From: Phycisphaerales bacterium
Lineage (GTDB): Bacteria; Planctomycetota; Phycisphaerae; Phycisphaerales; SM1A02
Direction of reading: 5' to 3'
NCBI GenBank assembly: GCA_007125255.1
Contig: SLDM01000369.1
Span: 1 to 5,621 of the forward strand
DNA: 5,621 bases
Shown here: in pieces, positions 1 through 5,269 of the stretch
How the letters are laid out: each line of letters opens with the position of its first letter
Numbering within the stretch: position 1 is the stretch's first letter
Program-made: the position numbers and the translations under genes
Notes under the pieces: generated by a model
The model's database searches: none
What the model was told of the DNA's origin: nothing
The model's input: only the letters and a program-made list of their open reading frames with translations

Positions 1-687
1 AAAGTCGTTGTCCAACAGTTCGCCGGCGCCGGCTTCGGCGCGACTGGCCGCCACGGACGCGGTGGCTCGTTCCGATTCGACCCGCTCCAGATCGATGTCG
101 ATCTGCATCCTGGAGGCAATTGCGGTGAACCAGACCTCCGCGACCAGCGCGGCCAGCGATTGACGCAGATACTCAAATTCGAACGCGGTGGCCAGGGCAT
201 CCTGCTCCGAGGCCAGGCGGCCGGCCCGAAGCCGCCCCCAGAGATCCGCTTCCCACGAAAGCCCGATCTCAAGCTCGATCAGCTCCTCCGCGCGGGTCGT
301 GCCTTCATCCCATTCGATCGTCCCCAGGCCGTCGATTCGAGGCAGCAGCGTCGAGCGGGCCAGGCGCAAAGCGGAAATCGCCTGCTGGCGCACCGCGGCC
401 GCCTGGTAGAGGTCGTAGTTCCGTTCGATCGCCTCTTCGACGAGGTCCACCAGCACCGGGTCGTCAAACTCGCGCAGCCAGTCGTGCGTCACCGCGTGAT
501 CACGGGTGTAGTACAACGAACGATACGCTTCCGGTGCGGGGACGAGATCTCGCGTCAGCTCCGGCCCGGCCGGCGGCAGCGCCAGGCACCCGGGCAGCGC
601 CACGCAGGCGGCCGCGGCGGTGTACACCAGGGCGGGAAGCAGAAACCGTCGACCGCCGCCCGTCGCGTCGGGGCGGCCGATCGGCAT
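1..687 (-). CDS. RND-type efflux outer-membrane lipoprotein, TolC/NodT family (partial, C-terminus cut by window edge)
   Basis: This minus-strand frame is open for 229 codons and runs off the left edge, so about half of a usual 450-500 residue family member is visible. The family forms trimeric outer-membrane channels that take substrates from an inner-membrane pump through a periplasmic adaptor. Visible signs: basic N-region (R13-R14), hydrophobic stretch about 15-33, and a lipobox-like L-P-G-C with Cys34, which suggests a lipoprotein (Pro at -2 is not canonical). Family motifs follow in order: W70...F74-D-D-P77, E-R-N90-x-D92, A-R-S-T-L-L-P around 110-116, the hallmark S-W-E-A-D-L-W-G-R-L-R at 144-154, and a helical A-A-L-V-A-E-V-W-F at 179-187. 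The start is uncertain: ATG at 687 puts the signal peptide right at the N-terminus, but GTG at 708 (GGAG 8 bases upstream) and ATG at 735 are in frame. Pump and adaptor genes are not in view. Family assignment is firm; substrate is unknown. Confidence 0.9.
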   Translation of the reverse strand, partial: MPIGRPDATGGGRRFLLPALVYTAAAACVALPGCLALPPAGPELTRDLVPAPEAYRSLYYTRDHAVTHDWLREFDDPVLVDLVEEAIERNYDLYQAAAVRQQAISALRLARSTLLPRIDGLGTIEWDEGTTRAEELIELEIGLSWEADLWGRLRAGRLASEQDALATAFEFEYLRQSLAALVAEVWFTAIASRMQIDIDLERVESERATASVAASRAEAGAGELLDNDF

Positions 688-1083
688 ACGGCGGACAGAT
701 GAGATCACCGGCCATGCTCCGGCGCCACCATGCATTCGGACGTGGAGCGCAGTGATCGGATGACTTTCTCCTGGGGCCGGCGCCGGGCTCGGAAGAAGCC
801 GGAGTTCGTGGAAGAAGAGTCGCTTTGCCAGCGAGGTCGGCGCGACTCGCCGCGCGGAACGGTGTGCGTCGGGCTGTGCCATCGCCTCTGGACTTTCGTG
901 GCCGTTCGACTCATGTTGACGATTCTCCAGCGACCCGGGTTGCGGGCTTTCAGGTAGTGGGAACTCGTGCCGCTCTGCCATGGATTGAATCGAGCATTAT
1001 GGCAGATTTATCGAGCCGCGCGCCACACGGCGTCGCGCTGGCGGGCGCCGGAAGTTCAGAGACCGTACCGTCTCCCGAACACG

Positions 1084-1145
1084 CCGAACGAACCCCGCTG
1101 GAAGCTCGTCTATTCGAAGGCGCCTCGGGTCCGGTTCGGTTTTTT
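1084..1145 (+). terminator. Orphan terminator-like hairpin with T6 tract
   Basis: The arms at 1084-1097 and 1126-1139 pair as 6 bp (CCGAAC/GTTCGG), a 4x4 internal loop, then 4 bp (CCCG/CGGG). They enclose a 28-base loop, and six T (1140-1145) follow at once. This is the layout of an intrinsic terminator read on the plus strand, yet there is no plus-strand gene upstream. The long loop and internal mismatch make it weak. It could end an unrecognised small RNA or be chance. Confidence 0.3.
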
Positions 1146-1313
1146 GAAGAATCAATGCCGATCAATCATCCGCTCGGCACGCTGCGGCTGCCGCCGGGCC
1201 GGGCTGCGGAACCAGTTCGGCACCGAACAGACTCGGAGAAGATGCACGCCCGCAGCGCCGCAGGTGGAGTCTTCCCCGAGCCTTTTCGGGGTCAGCGCCG
1301 TAGCAGTTCCGTC

Positions 1314-1337
1314 GCGCGCAGCGGCAGCGCTGCGCGC
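1314..1337. repeat. Perfect 10-bp inverted repeat, 4-base loop (strong hairpin)
   Basis: The arm GCGCGCAGCG (1314-1323) is followed by the loop GCAG and then CGCTGCGCGC (1328-1337). The stem is perfect and almost all G-C. It lies about 175 bases beyond the stop codon of the cysteine-rich gene and between two smaller hairpins (1274-1291 and 1360-1374), so transcription leaving that gene would cross all three before reaching the efflux gene. There is no T tract on either side. A U-less terminator or 3'-end stabiliser is a reasonable inference; the pairing itself is certain. Confidence 0.55.
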
Positions 1338-1512
1338 CGCCTGAGATAAGCCGTGCAGCGAGCCGCCGCGGCTCGAAGACCGCACACCCCGATCGAACCC
1401 CACCGCAAGAGCGCCGCCGGCCCGCCTCTCGTTCGGCCACGCTGCGGTGCAGTGACGGCCGGGAGTCGGCCCGCCCGTTCGGGAGGCGAAATCGCTTCGT
1501 GCGCCACGGACT

Positions 1513-3465
1513 CTATGGGCAATGACTCAGATTCTGGCATTGAACGCAGACGTCTTCACAGCAGTCGTCGAAGAAAGCGCAGTCCTCGTCGCAGAAACAG
1601 CTCGCGGATCCCTGGCCGCCGCATGCGCCGGCGCAGCTTCCCCCGGAGTCGTGGCAGAAGTGCAGGCCTGCGCAGTGGTCGCACACATCCTCGCAGCAAT
1701 CTCCGAGACTGTAGCACGTTGCATCACACCAGCAGCCGCCGGGAGAGGAACCGCCGCAGTGACCGGCACACGTTGCGACTGGAGGGATGCAGCCGGTACC
1801 GGACTGGCATTCAATGGTCGCCACGTATGGGACCGGTCCCGCACCATCACAGGCATAGTGATTCAGCGCCACGGGCGCAACGAACACGGTGTAGATGCCT
1901 GGTTCGAAGCAGTAACTTGTCGATGCCTGACAGCCAACGTCGCTTGAGACGACGATCGGCGGGCATTGATGATGGATGATGAACGCGTTGAGGGGGATAC
2001 TCGATTTGACGCTCCAGGTGATGAGCACCGATTCGTCGAATCCCGTCAGGTCCAGTTCGAACCAGTCCGTATCACGCGCGCCACCCTGCGCCCAGACCGT
2101 GCCGCAGATGGTGTCGCCACAGGAGACAGGCGTGTACTGATGTGGAACCAGGTTGCACCCTTCGTTCGTGTCCGCGCCGCACGGCTCACCTTCGGGGATC
2201 GCTCCGGGCGGGCACTCGTGCTCCCAGCACTCGCTGCAGTACTCGTGGTGCGGGCAGTCGTGGCAGATGTTTGCGCAGCAGTCTCCAAAGTCCGTGCAGG
2301 CGTCGTCGCAGTAGCACCCGGACGGGGCCTGTCCGAAGCAGTTGCCAGCGCATTCACCGGGGAGACCGCACGCCTGCCACGCATCGCACGGCACCCCGTC
2401 GCCGCCGTAAAACCCGTCCGCATCCGCGCACTCGGTCGCGGTCAGTTCCTGACAATGCTCAGGTTCGAGGCAGCATGCTCCCGTCGCAACCGGTGGCTCG
2501 GGGCACGGCCCCCACGCATCAAGCAGAATGAGGAGGTCCATGACATTCACCGCGCCATCGCCGTTCATGTCTGCTGAACAATCCTGATCTGGCGGGCACG
2601 GTCCCCACTGCCCCAGCAGATCCAGGAGATCGAAAACGTTGACGGCACCATCAAGATTCAGGTCGCCCACGCAAGTCTGCGGCGTTCCGCCGTAGACATC
2701 GATGATCAGGTGGACCCCGGGAAAGCCGATCTGTTCGTAGGTTTCAAAATCATTCAGACCACATGCCGGGGCTCGAAGGTAGCTCGGTGCCGTTTCTCCG
2801 AAGGAATTGCTGGCAAGATAGGTGAATCCACCGGGCCCTCCGTCAGCGGGATTTCGAGAGGCGACAAAGAGTTCGACCACCATGGACGAGCCGCCGGGCA
2901 CCTCCACACCATCAGGAAATGCCGCCGAGTAGAACTCATTGGTGACGTTCGCGGGAACCGTCACCTGCGAACTGGCAAGGAGTTCAAGCTGATCGAAGGG
3001 ACCTTCGATATCGCCCGTGTAGATGTTCACATCGACATCCCAGGGGATATCGGAATTCGATTCGATGCCGAACCGGACGCACTGGACCGTCAACGCTTCG
3101 CCGTCGGGGATCTCAAACGAACGGGCCACGCCGTTGGCGGAGGTGTAGGGAGCGGAGGCGTCGCCGCATTGAATCGTGCCCGCCGAGATGACGTCATTGA
3201 TGATCACCTGGGAGAACACTTCGTCGCCGCAATGGGGAGCAGCGCCGATGGTCTGCCCTTGCGTTTCCGGCGATTGTCGTTCCGTTGGATCAGAGGTCAG
3301 TCGCGGCTGATTCACAATCGACTGCCGTTGAACGCCCGGTGAGTTGCCCGGTGATGAGTTGATGGACCCCCAGGCAATGGCGGCTGCGGCAGGAAGAACA
3401 ATGGTCAGGACGAGACCGCAGCGCTGCCAGTGATTCATTGGAGTCGTTGAACGTGTGTGATGCAT
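1513..3465 (-). CDS. Secreted cysteine-rich multidomain protein with internal dockerin-like module and three somatomedin-B-like repeats
   Basis: The product has 650 residues. An N-terminal hydrophobic stretch (about 15-32, after R15) looks like a signal peptide. Layout: a Ser/Pro/Gln-rich linker 33-76; a beta-rich domain of unknown function 79-258; a dockerin-like pair 266-321, with calcium-loop motifs D-L-N-L-D-G and D-M-N-G-D-G, each followed by D-L-L and W-G-P-C-P; a GACCL cysteine motif 327-366; SMB-like unit 372-410; a PPC-like domain about 445-553 with R-D-T-D-W at 464-468; then SMB-like units 566-604 and 611-649, ending one residue before the C-terminus. The start at 3465 is favoured because AAGGAAAGG lies 6 bases upstream; Met10 (3438) has no such site. 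No catalytic motif, C-terminal membrane anchor or cohesin is visible. The protein is probably extracellular and disulfide-stabilised, serving binding or structure; its ligand is unknown. It is divergent from the propeller gene. Confidence 0.88.
   Translation of the reverse strand: MHHTRSTTPMNHWQRCGLVLTIVLPAAAAIAWGSINSSPGNSPGVQRQSIVNQPRLTSDPTERQSPETQGQTIGAAPHCGDEVFSQVIINDVISAGTIQCGDASAPYTSANGVARSFEIPDGEALTVQCVRFGIESNSDIPWDVDVNIYTGDIEGPFDQLELLASSQVTVPANVTNEFYSAAFPDGVEVPGGSSMVVELFVASRNPADGGPGGFTYLASNSFGETAPSYLRAPACGLNDFETYEQIGFPGVHLIIDVYGGTPQTCVGDLNLDGAVNVFDLLDLLGQWGPCPPDQDCSADMNGDGAVNVMDLLILLDAWGPCPEPPVATGACCLEPEHCQELTATECADADGFYGGDGVPCDAWQACGLPGECAGNCFGQAPSGCYCDDACTDFGDCCANICHDCPHHEYCSECWEHECPPGAIPEGEPCGADTNEGCNLVPHQYTPVSCGDTICGTVWAQGGARDTDWFELDLTGFDESVLITWSVKSSIPLNAFIIHHQCPPIVVSSDVGCQASTSYCFEPGIYTVFVAPVALNHYACDGAGPVPYVATIECQSGTGCIPPVATCAGHCGGSSPGGCWCDATCYSLGDCCEDVCDHCAGLHFCHDSGGSCAGACGGQGSASCFCDEDCAFFDDCCEDVCVQCQNLSHCP
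1519..1635 (-). repeat. SMB-like ten-cysteine unit 3 (residues 611-649)
   Basis: The cysteine spacing is C-x3-C-x7-C-x-C-x3-C-x5-C-C-x3-C-x2-C-x5-C, with D-D-C-C at the double cysteine. This unit forms the extreme C-terminus. The first seven cysteines plus the ninth match the eight-cysteine somatomedin-B spacing around the CxC and CC-x6-C pairs; the eighth and tenth are additional. Confidence 0.75.
1654..1770 (-). repeat. SMB-like ten-cysteine unit 2 (residues 566-604)
   Basis: It has the same spacing as the other two units, with core C-W-C-D, G-D-C-C-E-D-V-C and a final C after five residues. It follows the PPC-like domain and is separated from unit 3 by only six residues (H-D-S-G-G-S), so the last two units form a tandem C-terminal tail. 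Confidence 0.75.
2236..2352 (-). repeat. SMB-like ten-cysteine unit 1 (residues 372-410)
   Basis: It begins C-A-G-N-C and contains C-Y-C-D and G-D-C-C, with spacing identical to units 2 and 3. It sits between the GACCL cysteine motif and the PPC-like domain, about 155 residues away from the tandem C-terminal pair. Confidence 0.75.
2503..2670 (-). other. Dockerin-like domain-coding segment, internal in its protein (residues 266-321)
   Basis: The segment encodes two EF-hand-like halves: D-L-N-L-D-G-A-V-N-V-F-D-L-L and D-M-N-G-D-G-A-V-N-V-M-D-L-L, each ending in W-G-P-C-P. Asp/Asn at loop positions 1, 3, 5 and 12 fit calcium binding. Dockerin-type modules usually close a protein; here about 330 residues follow. 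Dockerins of cellulosomes bind cohesins, but no cohesin is in view and planctomycete versions have no established partner that I can cite. Confidence 0.85.
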
Positions 3466-3471
3466 GGGGGG

Positions 3472-3480
3472 CCTTTCCTT
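3472..3480 (-). promoter_or_regulatory. Ribosome binding site of the cysteine-rich secreted protein
   Basis: On the minus strand this reads AAGGAAAGG, inside a purine run, and is separated from the ATG at 3465 by six C. It decides the start in favour of residue 1 over the internal Met at 3438, which lacks a purine-rich site. Confidence 0.7.
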
Positions 3481-3515
3481 CTCTCGCTGATTCTTCTCCG
3501 GTCCGCGTCGAATGT

Positions 3516-3559
3516 GTCCGGTGTGAAGGGCTTCTGGAAAACGCGGGCCGCACCGGGAC
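3516..3559. repeat. Imperfect hairpin A in the divergent intergenic region
   Basis: GTCCGGTG (3516-3523) pairs with CACCGGGAC (3551-3559) as 8 bp with one bulged G. The 27-base loop contains a small GAAG/CTTC pairing. The hairpin lies 35 bases upstream of the ribosome site of the cysteine-rich gene, so it could sit in that gene's 5' leader. GC-rich DNA forms such pairings by chance, so confidence is limited. Confidence 0.4.
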
Positions 3560-3573
3560 GAATCCGAAACGCA

Positions 3574-3617
3574 CTCTGCCGGGATGGCCGGGCGACCGGC
3601 GGGTGCCCGGAGCAGAG
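3574..3617. repeat. Composite hairpin B with GNRA-type tetraloop
   Basis: The structure has three stacked stems: CTCTG/CAGAG (3574-3578 with 3613-3617), CCGGG/CCCGG (3579-3583 with 3606-3610, 2-base bulge), and GCCGG/CCGGC (3587-3591 with 3596-3600, 3x5 internal loop). All close on GCGA, a GNRA-type loop on the plus strand. It is 14 bases from hairpin A. If transcribed it would be a compact 44-nt RNA fold; the position allows a leader element for the minus-strand gene. Confidence 0.42.
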
Positions 3618-3726
3618 CGATTCAGTCGATGCGGGCCGGATGTCTTGCTGAAGACACTGAAATTGCCGCCCCCACGAGAAGAGGCCAGCCCACCGTAACG
3701 GCTGTGGTGAAATTTTTCAAGAAAAG

Positions 3727-3757
3727 TTTGCAAAGGATGCCGGGTTCCGGTAACGTC
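3727..3757 (+). promoter_or_regulatory. Candidate promoter of the propeller gene, ECF-like spacing
   Basis: A clear A+T island (about 3708-3728), including the small inverted repeat TTTTC-AA-GAAAA (3714-3725), stands out from the GC-rich surroundings. It is followed by TTTGCAAAG (3727-3735) and TAACGTC (3751-3757), with 15 bases between. CGTC-type -10 elements are typical of ECF sigma factor promoters; there is no TATAAT-like box. A start site near 3764 would leave a leader of about 65 bases carrying one hairpin and the ribosome site. This is inference from composition and spacing. Confidence 0.4.
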
Positions 3758-3775
3758 GCCTGCTCAACAATGGCT

Positions 3776-3799
3776 CGCTGCACGGTTCGCCATGCAGCG
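3776..3799 (+). promoter_or_regulatory. 5' leader hairpin with TTCG loop
   Basis: CGCTGCA (3776-3782) pairs perfectly with TGCAGCG (3793-3799). Inside, after one C/A mismatch, GG/CC closes on TTCG. The hairpin lies 19 bases before the Shine-Dalgarno of the propeller gene and would stand close to the 5' end of a transcript starting at the candidate promoter. A stabilising or regulatory role is inferred. Confidence 0.45.
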
Positions 3800-3818
3800 G
3801 CACAACACCTGAAAGCGT

Positions 3819-3825
3819 GGGAGAG
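3819..3825 (+). promoter_or_regulatory. Ribosome binding site of the propeller protein
   Basis: GGGAGAG lies six bases before ATG at 3832. It selects this ATG over the in-frame GTG at 3817, which overlaps the ribosome site itself. Confidence 0.75.
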
Positions 3826-3831
3826 ACCATC

Positions 3832-5184
3832 ATGAATGTATCGCACAGTACGACTCCTCTGGTCGCGGCCACACTCGCCACCGGCATGCTGCTTTCCGTC
3901 ACTTCTCCGGCAGTGGCCGATTGCACGGCGACATGGGAGAACGCCCTCGGCATGCCCGGACCGGGATCGTGCGTCTACGGGATGGAGGTCTTTGACGATG
4001 GCAGCGGGCCGGCCATCTATGCCGCGGGCATCTTCTCGGCCCTTGACCGGGTGGCGAAGTGGGACGGCGAGAACTGGCAACCGCTCGGCGACGGCGTCGG
4101 ACCAGATGCCAATGCGTTGCTGGTTTTCGACGACGGAACCGGTCCCGCACTTTATATCACCGGCTCATTCACCACCGCGGGCGGACGGCCGGCGAATCGA
4201 ATCGCCCGCTGGGACGGCCTGAACTGGTCCACTCTCGGTGATGGTCTTGATGGTCAAGGTCTCGGCCTCTCGGTCTTTGACGATGGATCCGGACCGGCGC
4301 TGTATGTCACGGGCATTTTCTCAACCGCTGGCGGCGTCACCGTCAACAATGTGGCGCGATGGGATGGCGCCGACTGGTCCGCCCTTGGTACCGGCGTGGA
4401 CGGCGCCGCCACGAATTCGACCGTGTATGACGACGGCAACGGCGAAGCACTCTACGTGGTCGGCGTGTTCACGACGGCCGGTGGCGTCTCATCACCCGGC
4501 GTCGCCCGTTGGGACGGCAGCACCTGGTCGTCAGTCGGCTCGGGTGCTCCCGGCACGATCCTGGGCGTCAGCGCGATTGATGTGGAAGATGGCAACGGTC
4601 CCTCGCTCTATATCGGCGGAATCTTCAACAGCGTCGGCGATGGCGTCAGCGCGAACAACATTGCCCGATGGGATGGCGAGTCATGGTCGGCGGTGGGGGA
4701 CGGCACCAACGGTCTGGTTCGCTCCATCGTCGCCTTTGACGATGGAACCGGTAGCGGCAAGCGCATCTATGCCGGCGGCAACTTTTCCGTCGCCGGCGAT
4801 GCGGCGGCAAACAACGTCGCCCGTTGGAACGGTTCCGTCTGGTCGAGACTCGGCAACGGGCTTGAGGGCACCAGCAACCAGGCGTGGAAGCTGCTTCCGA
4901 TCGGTCTGGACATTGACGACGCACCCGGCCTCTATGTCGGCGGCTGCTTCAGTTTCGCAGGCGGGCTGAACGCTCATAACATCGCGGTCTGGCGCGGATG
5001 TGCCCCCGATGATGGAAACCCCGCCGATCTCAATGGCGATGGTGTCGTCAACGTCATGGACCTGCTGATCCTCCTCGATGGGTGGGGACCGTGTCCCGCA
5101 GGCGAGAGTTGTCCGGCTGACATCAACGGTGATGGCACGGTTGATGTGTTCGACCTCCTCCTGCTGCTCGCCAACTGGGGTTGA
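3832..5184 (+). CDS. Secreted seven-repeat beta-propeller-like protein with C-terminal dockerin-like module
   Basis: The product has 450 residues from the ATG supported by GGGAGAG. Signal peptide about 1-29, hydrophobic 10-27, with likely cleavage after A-V-A. Residues 47-390 hold seven repeats of about 45-55 residues with consensus F-D-D-G-x-G-x-x-L-Y-x-x-G-x-F-x-x-A-G-G-...-N-x-V-A-R-W-D-G-x-x-W-S-x-L-G. The first lacks the AGG loop and the seventh ends at V-W-R-G-C. Seven such repeats, each with several short strands, suggest a seven-bladed propeller. A dockerin-like pair (397-450) follows, with D-L-N-G-D-G and D-I-N-G-D-G calcium loops; it ends at A-N-W-G directly before TGA. No catalytic or anchor motif is visible. 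The protein is likely extracellular, for binding or display. It is divergent from the cysteine-rich gene and 85 bases upstream of the RCC1 gene, with which it may form an operon. It could also be described as a kelch-like or delta-60-like repeat protein. Confidence 0.9.
   Translation: MNVSHSTTPLVAATLATGMLLSVTSPAVADCTATWENALGMPGPGSCVYGMEVFDDGSGPAIYAAGIFSALDRVAKWDGENWQPLGDGVGPDANALLVFDDGTGPALYITGSFTTAGGRPANRIARWDGLNWSTLGDGLDGQGLGLSVFDDGSGPALYVTGIFSTAGGVTVNNVARWDGADWSALGTGVDGAATNSTVYDDGNGEALYVVGVFTTAGGVSSPGVARWDGSTWSSVGSGAPGTILGVSAIDVEDGNGPSLYIGGIFNSVGDGVSANNIARWDGESWSAVGDGTNGLVRSIVAFDDGTGSGKRIYAGGNFSVAGDAAANNVARWNGSVWSRLGNGLEGTSNQAWKLLPIGLDIDDAPGLYVGGCFSFAGGLNAHNIAVWRGCAPDDGNPADLNGDGVVNVMDLLILLDGWGPCPAGESCPADINGDGTVDVFDLLLLLANWG
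3970..5001 (+). repeat. Seven tandem FDDG/WDG coding repeats
   Basis: The repeats are diverged at DNA level but clear in protein. The DDG...LY...G.F anchor occurs at residues 55-68, 100-113, 150-163, 200-213, 252-265, 303-317 and 362-373. W-D-G or its variant follows at 77, 127, 177, 227, 280, 332 and 387. The first four repeats are almost exactly 50 residues apart; later units are a little longer, with small insertions (for example G-S-G-K in unit 6). Blade 7 is degraded at the WDG box (W-R-G-C). Confidence 0.85.
5020..5181 (+). other. Dockerin-like domain-coding segment, C-terminal (residues 397-450)
   Basis: The segment encodes D-L-N-G-D-G-V-V-N-V-M-D-L-L and D-I-N-G-D-G-T-V-D-V-F-D-L-L, separated by a linker with two cysteines (W-G-P-C-P...S-C-P). 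The second half stops at W-G. The order of the VMD-type and VFD-type halves is opposite to that in the divergent cysteine-rich gene. Confidence 0.87.
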
Positions 5185-5203
5185 TCGCAGGGTTGCGTCA
5201 TGG

Positions 5204-5230
5204 CTCACCCATTCATGATTGACGGGTGAG
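5204..5230 (+). repeat. Inverted repeat in the spacer after the propeller gene
   Basis: CTCACCC (5204-5210) pairs with GGGTGAG (5224-5230) across a 13-base loop, 20 bases past the stop codon. A pyrimidine-rich stretch follows but no clean T tract, so it is at best a weak terminator. The right arm can instead pair with CTCACC at 5250-5255. Confidence 0.4.
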
Positions 5231-5269
5231 TGTCCTTTCCGTCAACTTGCTCACCGAAAGACATGCACG

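Larger units (their letters stand above)
688..1512. other. Long non-coding stretch between two minus-strand genes
   Basis: I see no convincing gene in these roughly 825 bases. The open frames here have arginine-, serine- and alanine-rich translations without domains, signal peptides or good ribosome sites. The longest, on the plus strand at 825-1349, has a TTG start; an internal ATG at 999 would give 116 residues, and its third-position GC is not clearly above background. The stretch holds the 3' flank of the cysteine-rich gene and the upstream region of the efflux gene. Its clearest content is hairpins: 1084-1145, 1274-1291 (CCCCGA/TCGGGG), 1314-1337 and 1360-1374 (GAGCCG/CGGCTC). No tRNA, rRNA or direct repeat was recognised. 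Confidence 0.6.

Noticed and set aside
160..702. Plus-strand open frame of 180 codons
   Set aside because: It lies antisense to the efflux lipoprotein, whose minus-strand frame shows clear family motifs throughout.
500..715. Minus-strand open frame starting with ATG at 715
   Set aside because: It overlaps the efflux gene in another frame and yields a low-complexity Arg-rich product; the frame from 687 has the lipobox and the TolC-family motifs.
915..940. TTGACG (915-920) and the palindrome ACCCGGGT (933-940) as a promoter/operator
   Set aside because: No -10-like sequence at a suitable distance and no gene immediately downstream on the plus strand.
825..1349. Plus-strand open frame of 174 codons (TTG start; internal ATG at 999)
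   Set aside because: Arginine/serine/alanine-rich translation without domain or signal, no ribosome site, third-position GC near background, and overlaps two hairpins. Chance open frames of this size are expected in GC-rich DNA.
1966..2577. Plus-strand open frame of 203 codons
   Set aside because: It is antisense to the cysteine-rich protein gene, whose domain structure and ten-cysteine spacing establish the minus strand as coding.
3290..3733. Minus-strand open frame of 147 codons across the divergent intergenic region
   Set aside because: It overlaps the start and ribosome site of the cysteine-rich gene out of frame, and the product is Ser/Arg/Gly-rich with no domain.
4238..4969. Plus-strand open frame of 243 codons inside the propeller gene
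   Set aside because: It is a frame-shifted shadow; its own apparent repeats are simply those of the propeller gene read in the wrong frame.
3970..5001. Possible CRISPR-like or minisatellite array because of the regular spacing of GATGG/TTTGACGA words
   Set aside because: The periodicity follows protein repeats of about 50 codons with diverged DNA and no conserved repeat-spacer structure.
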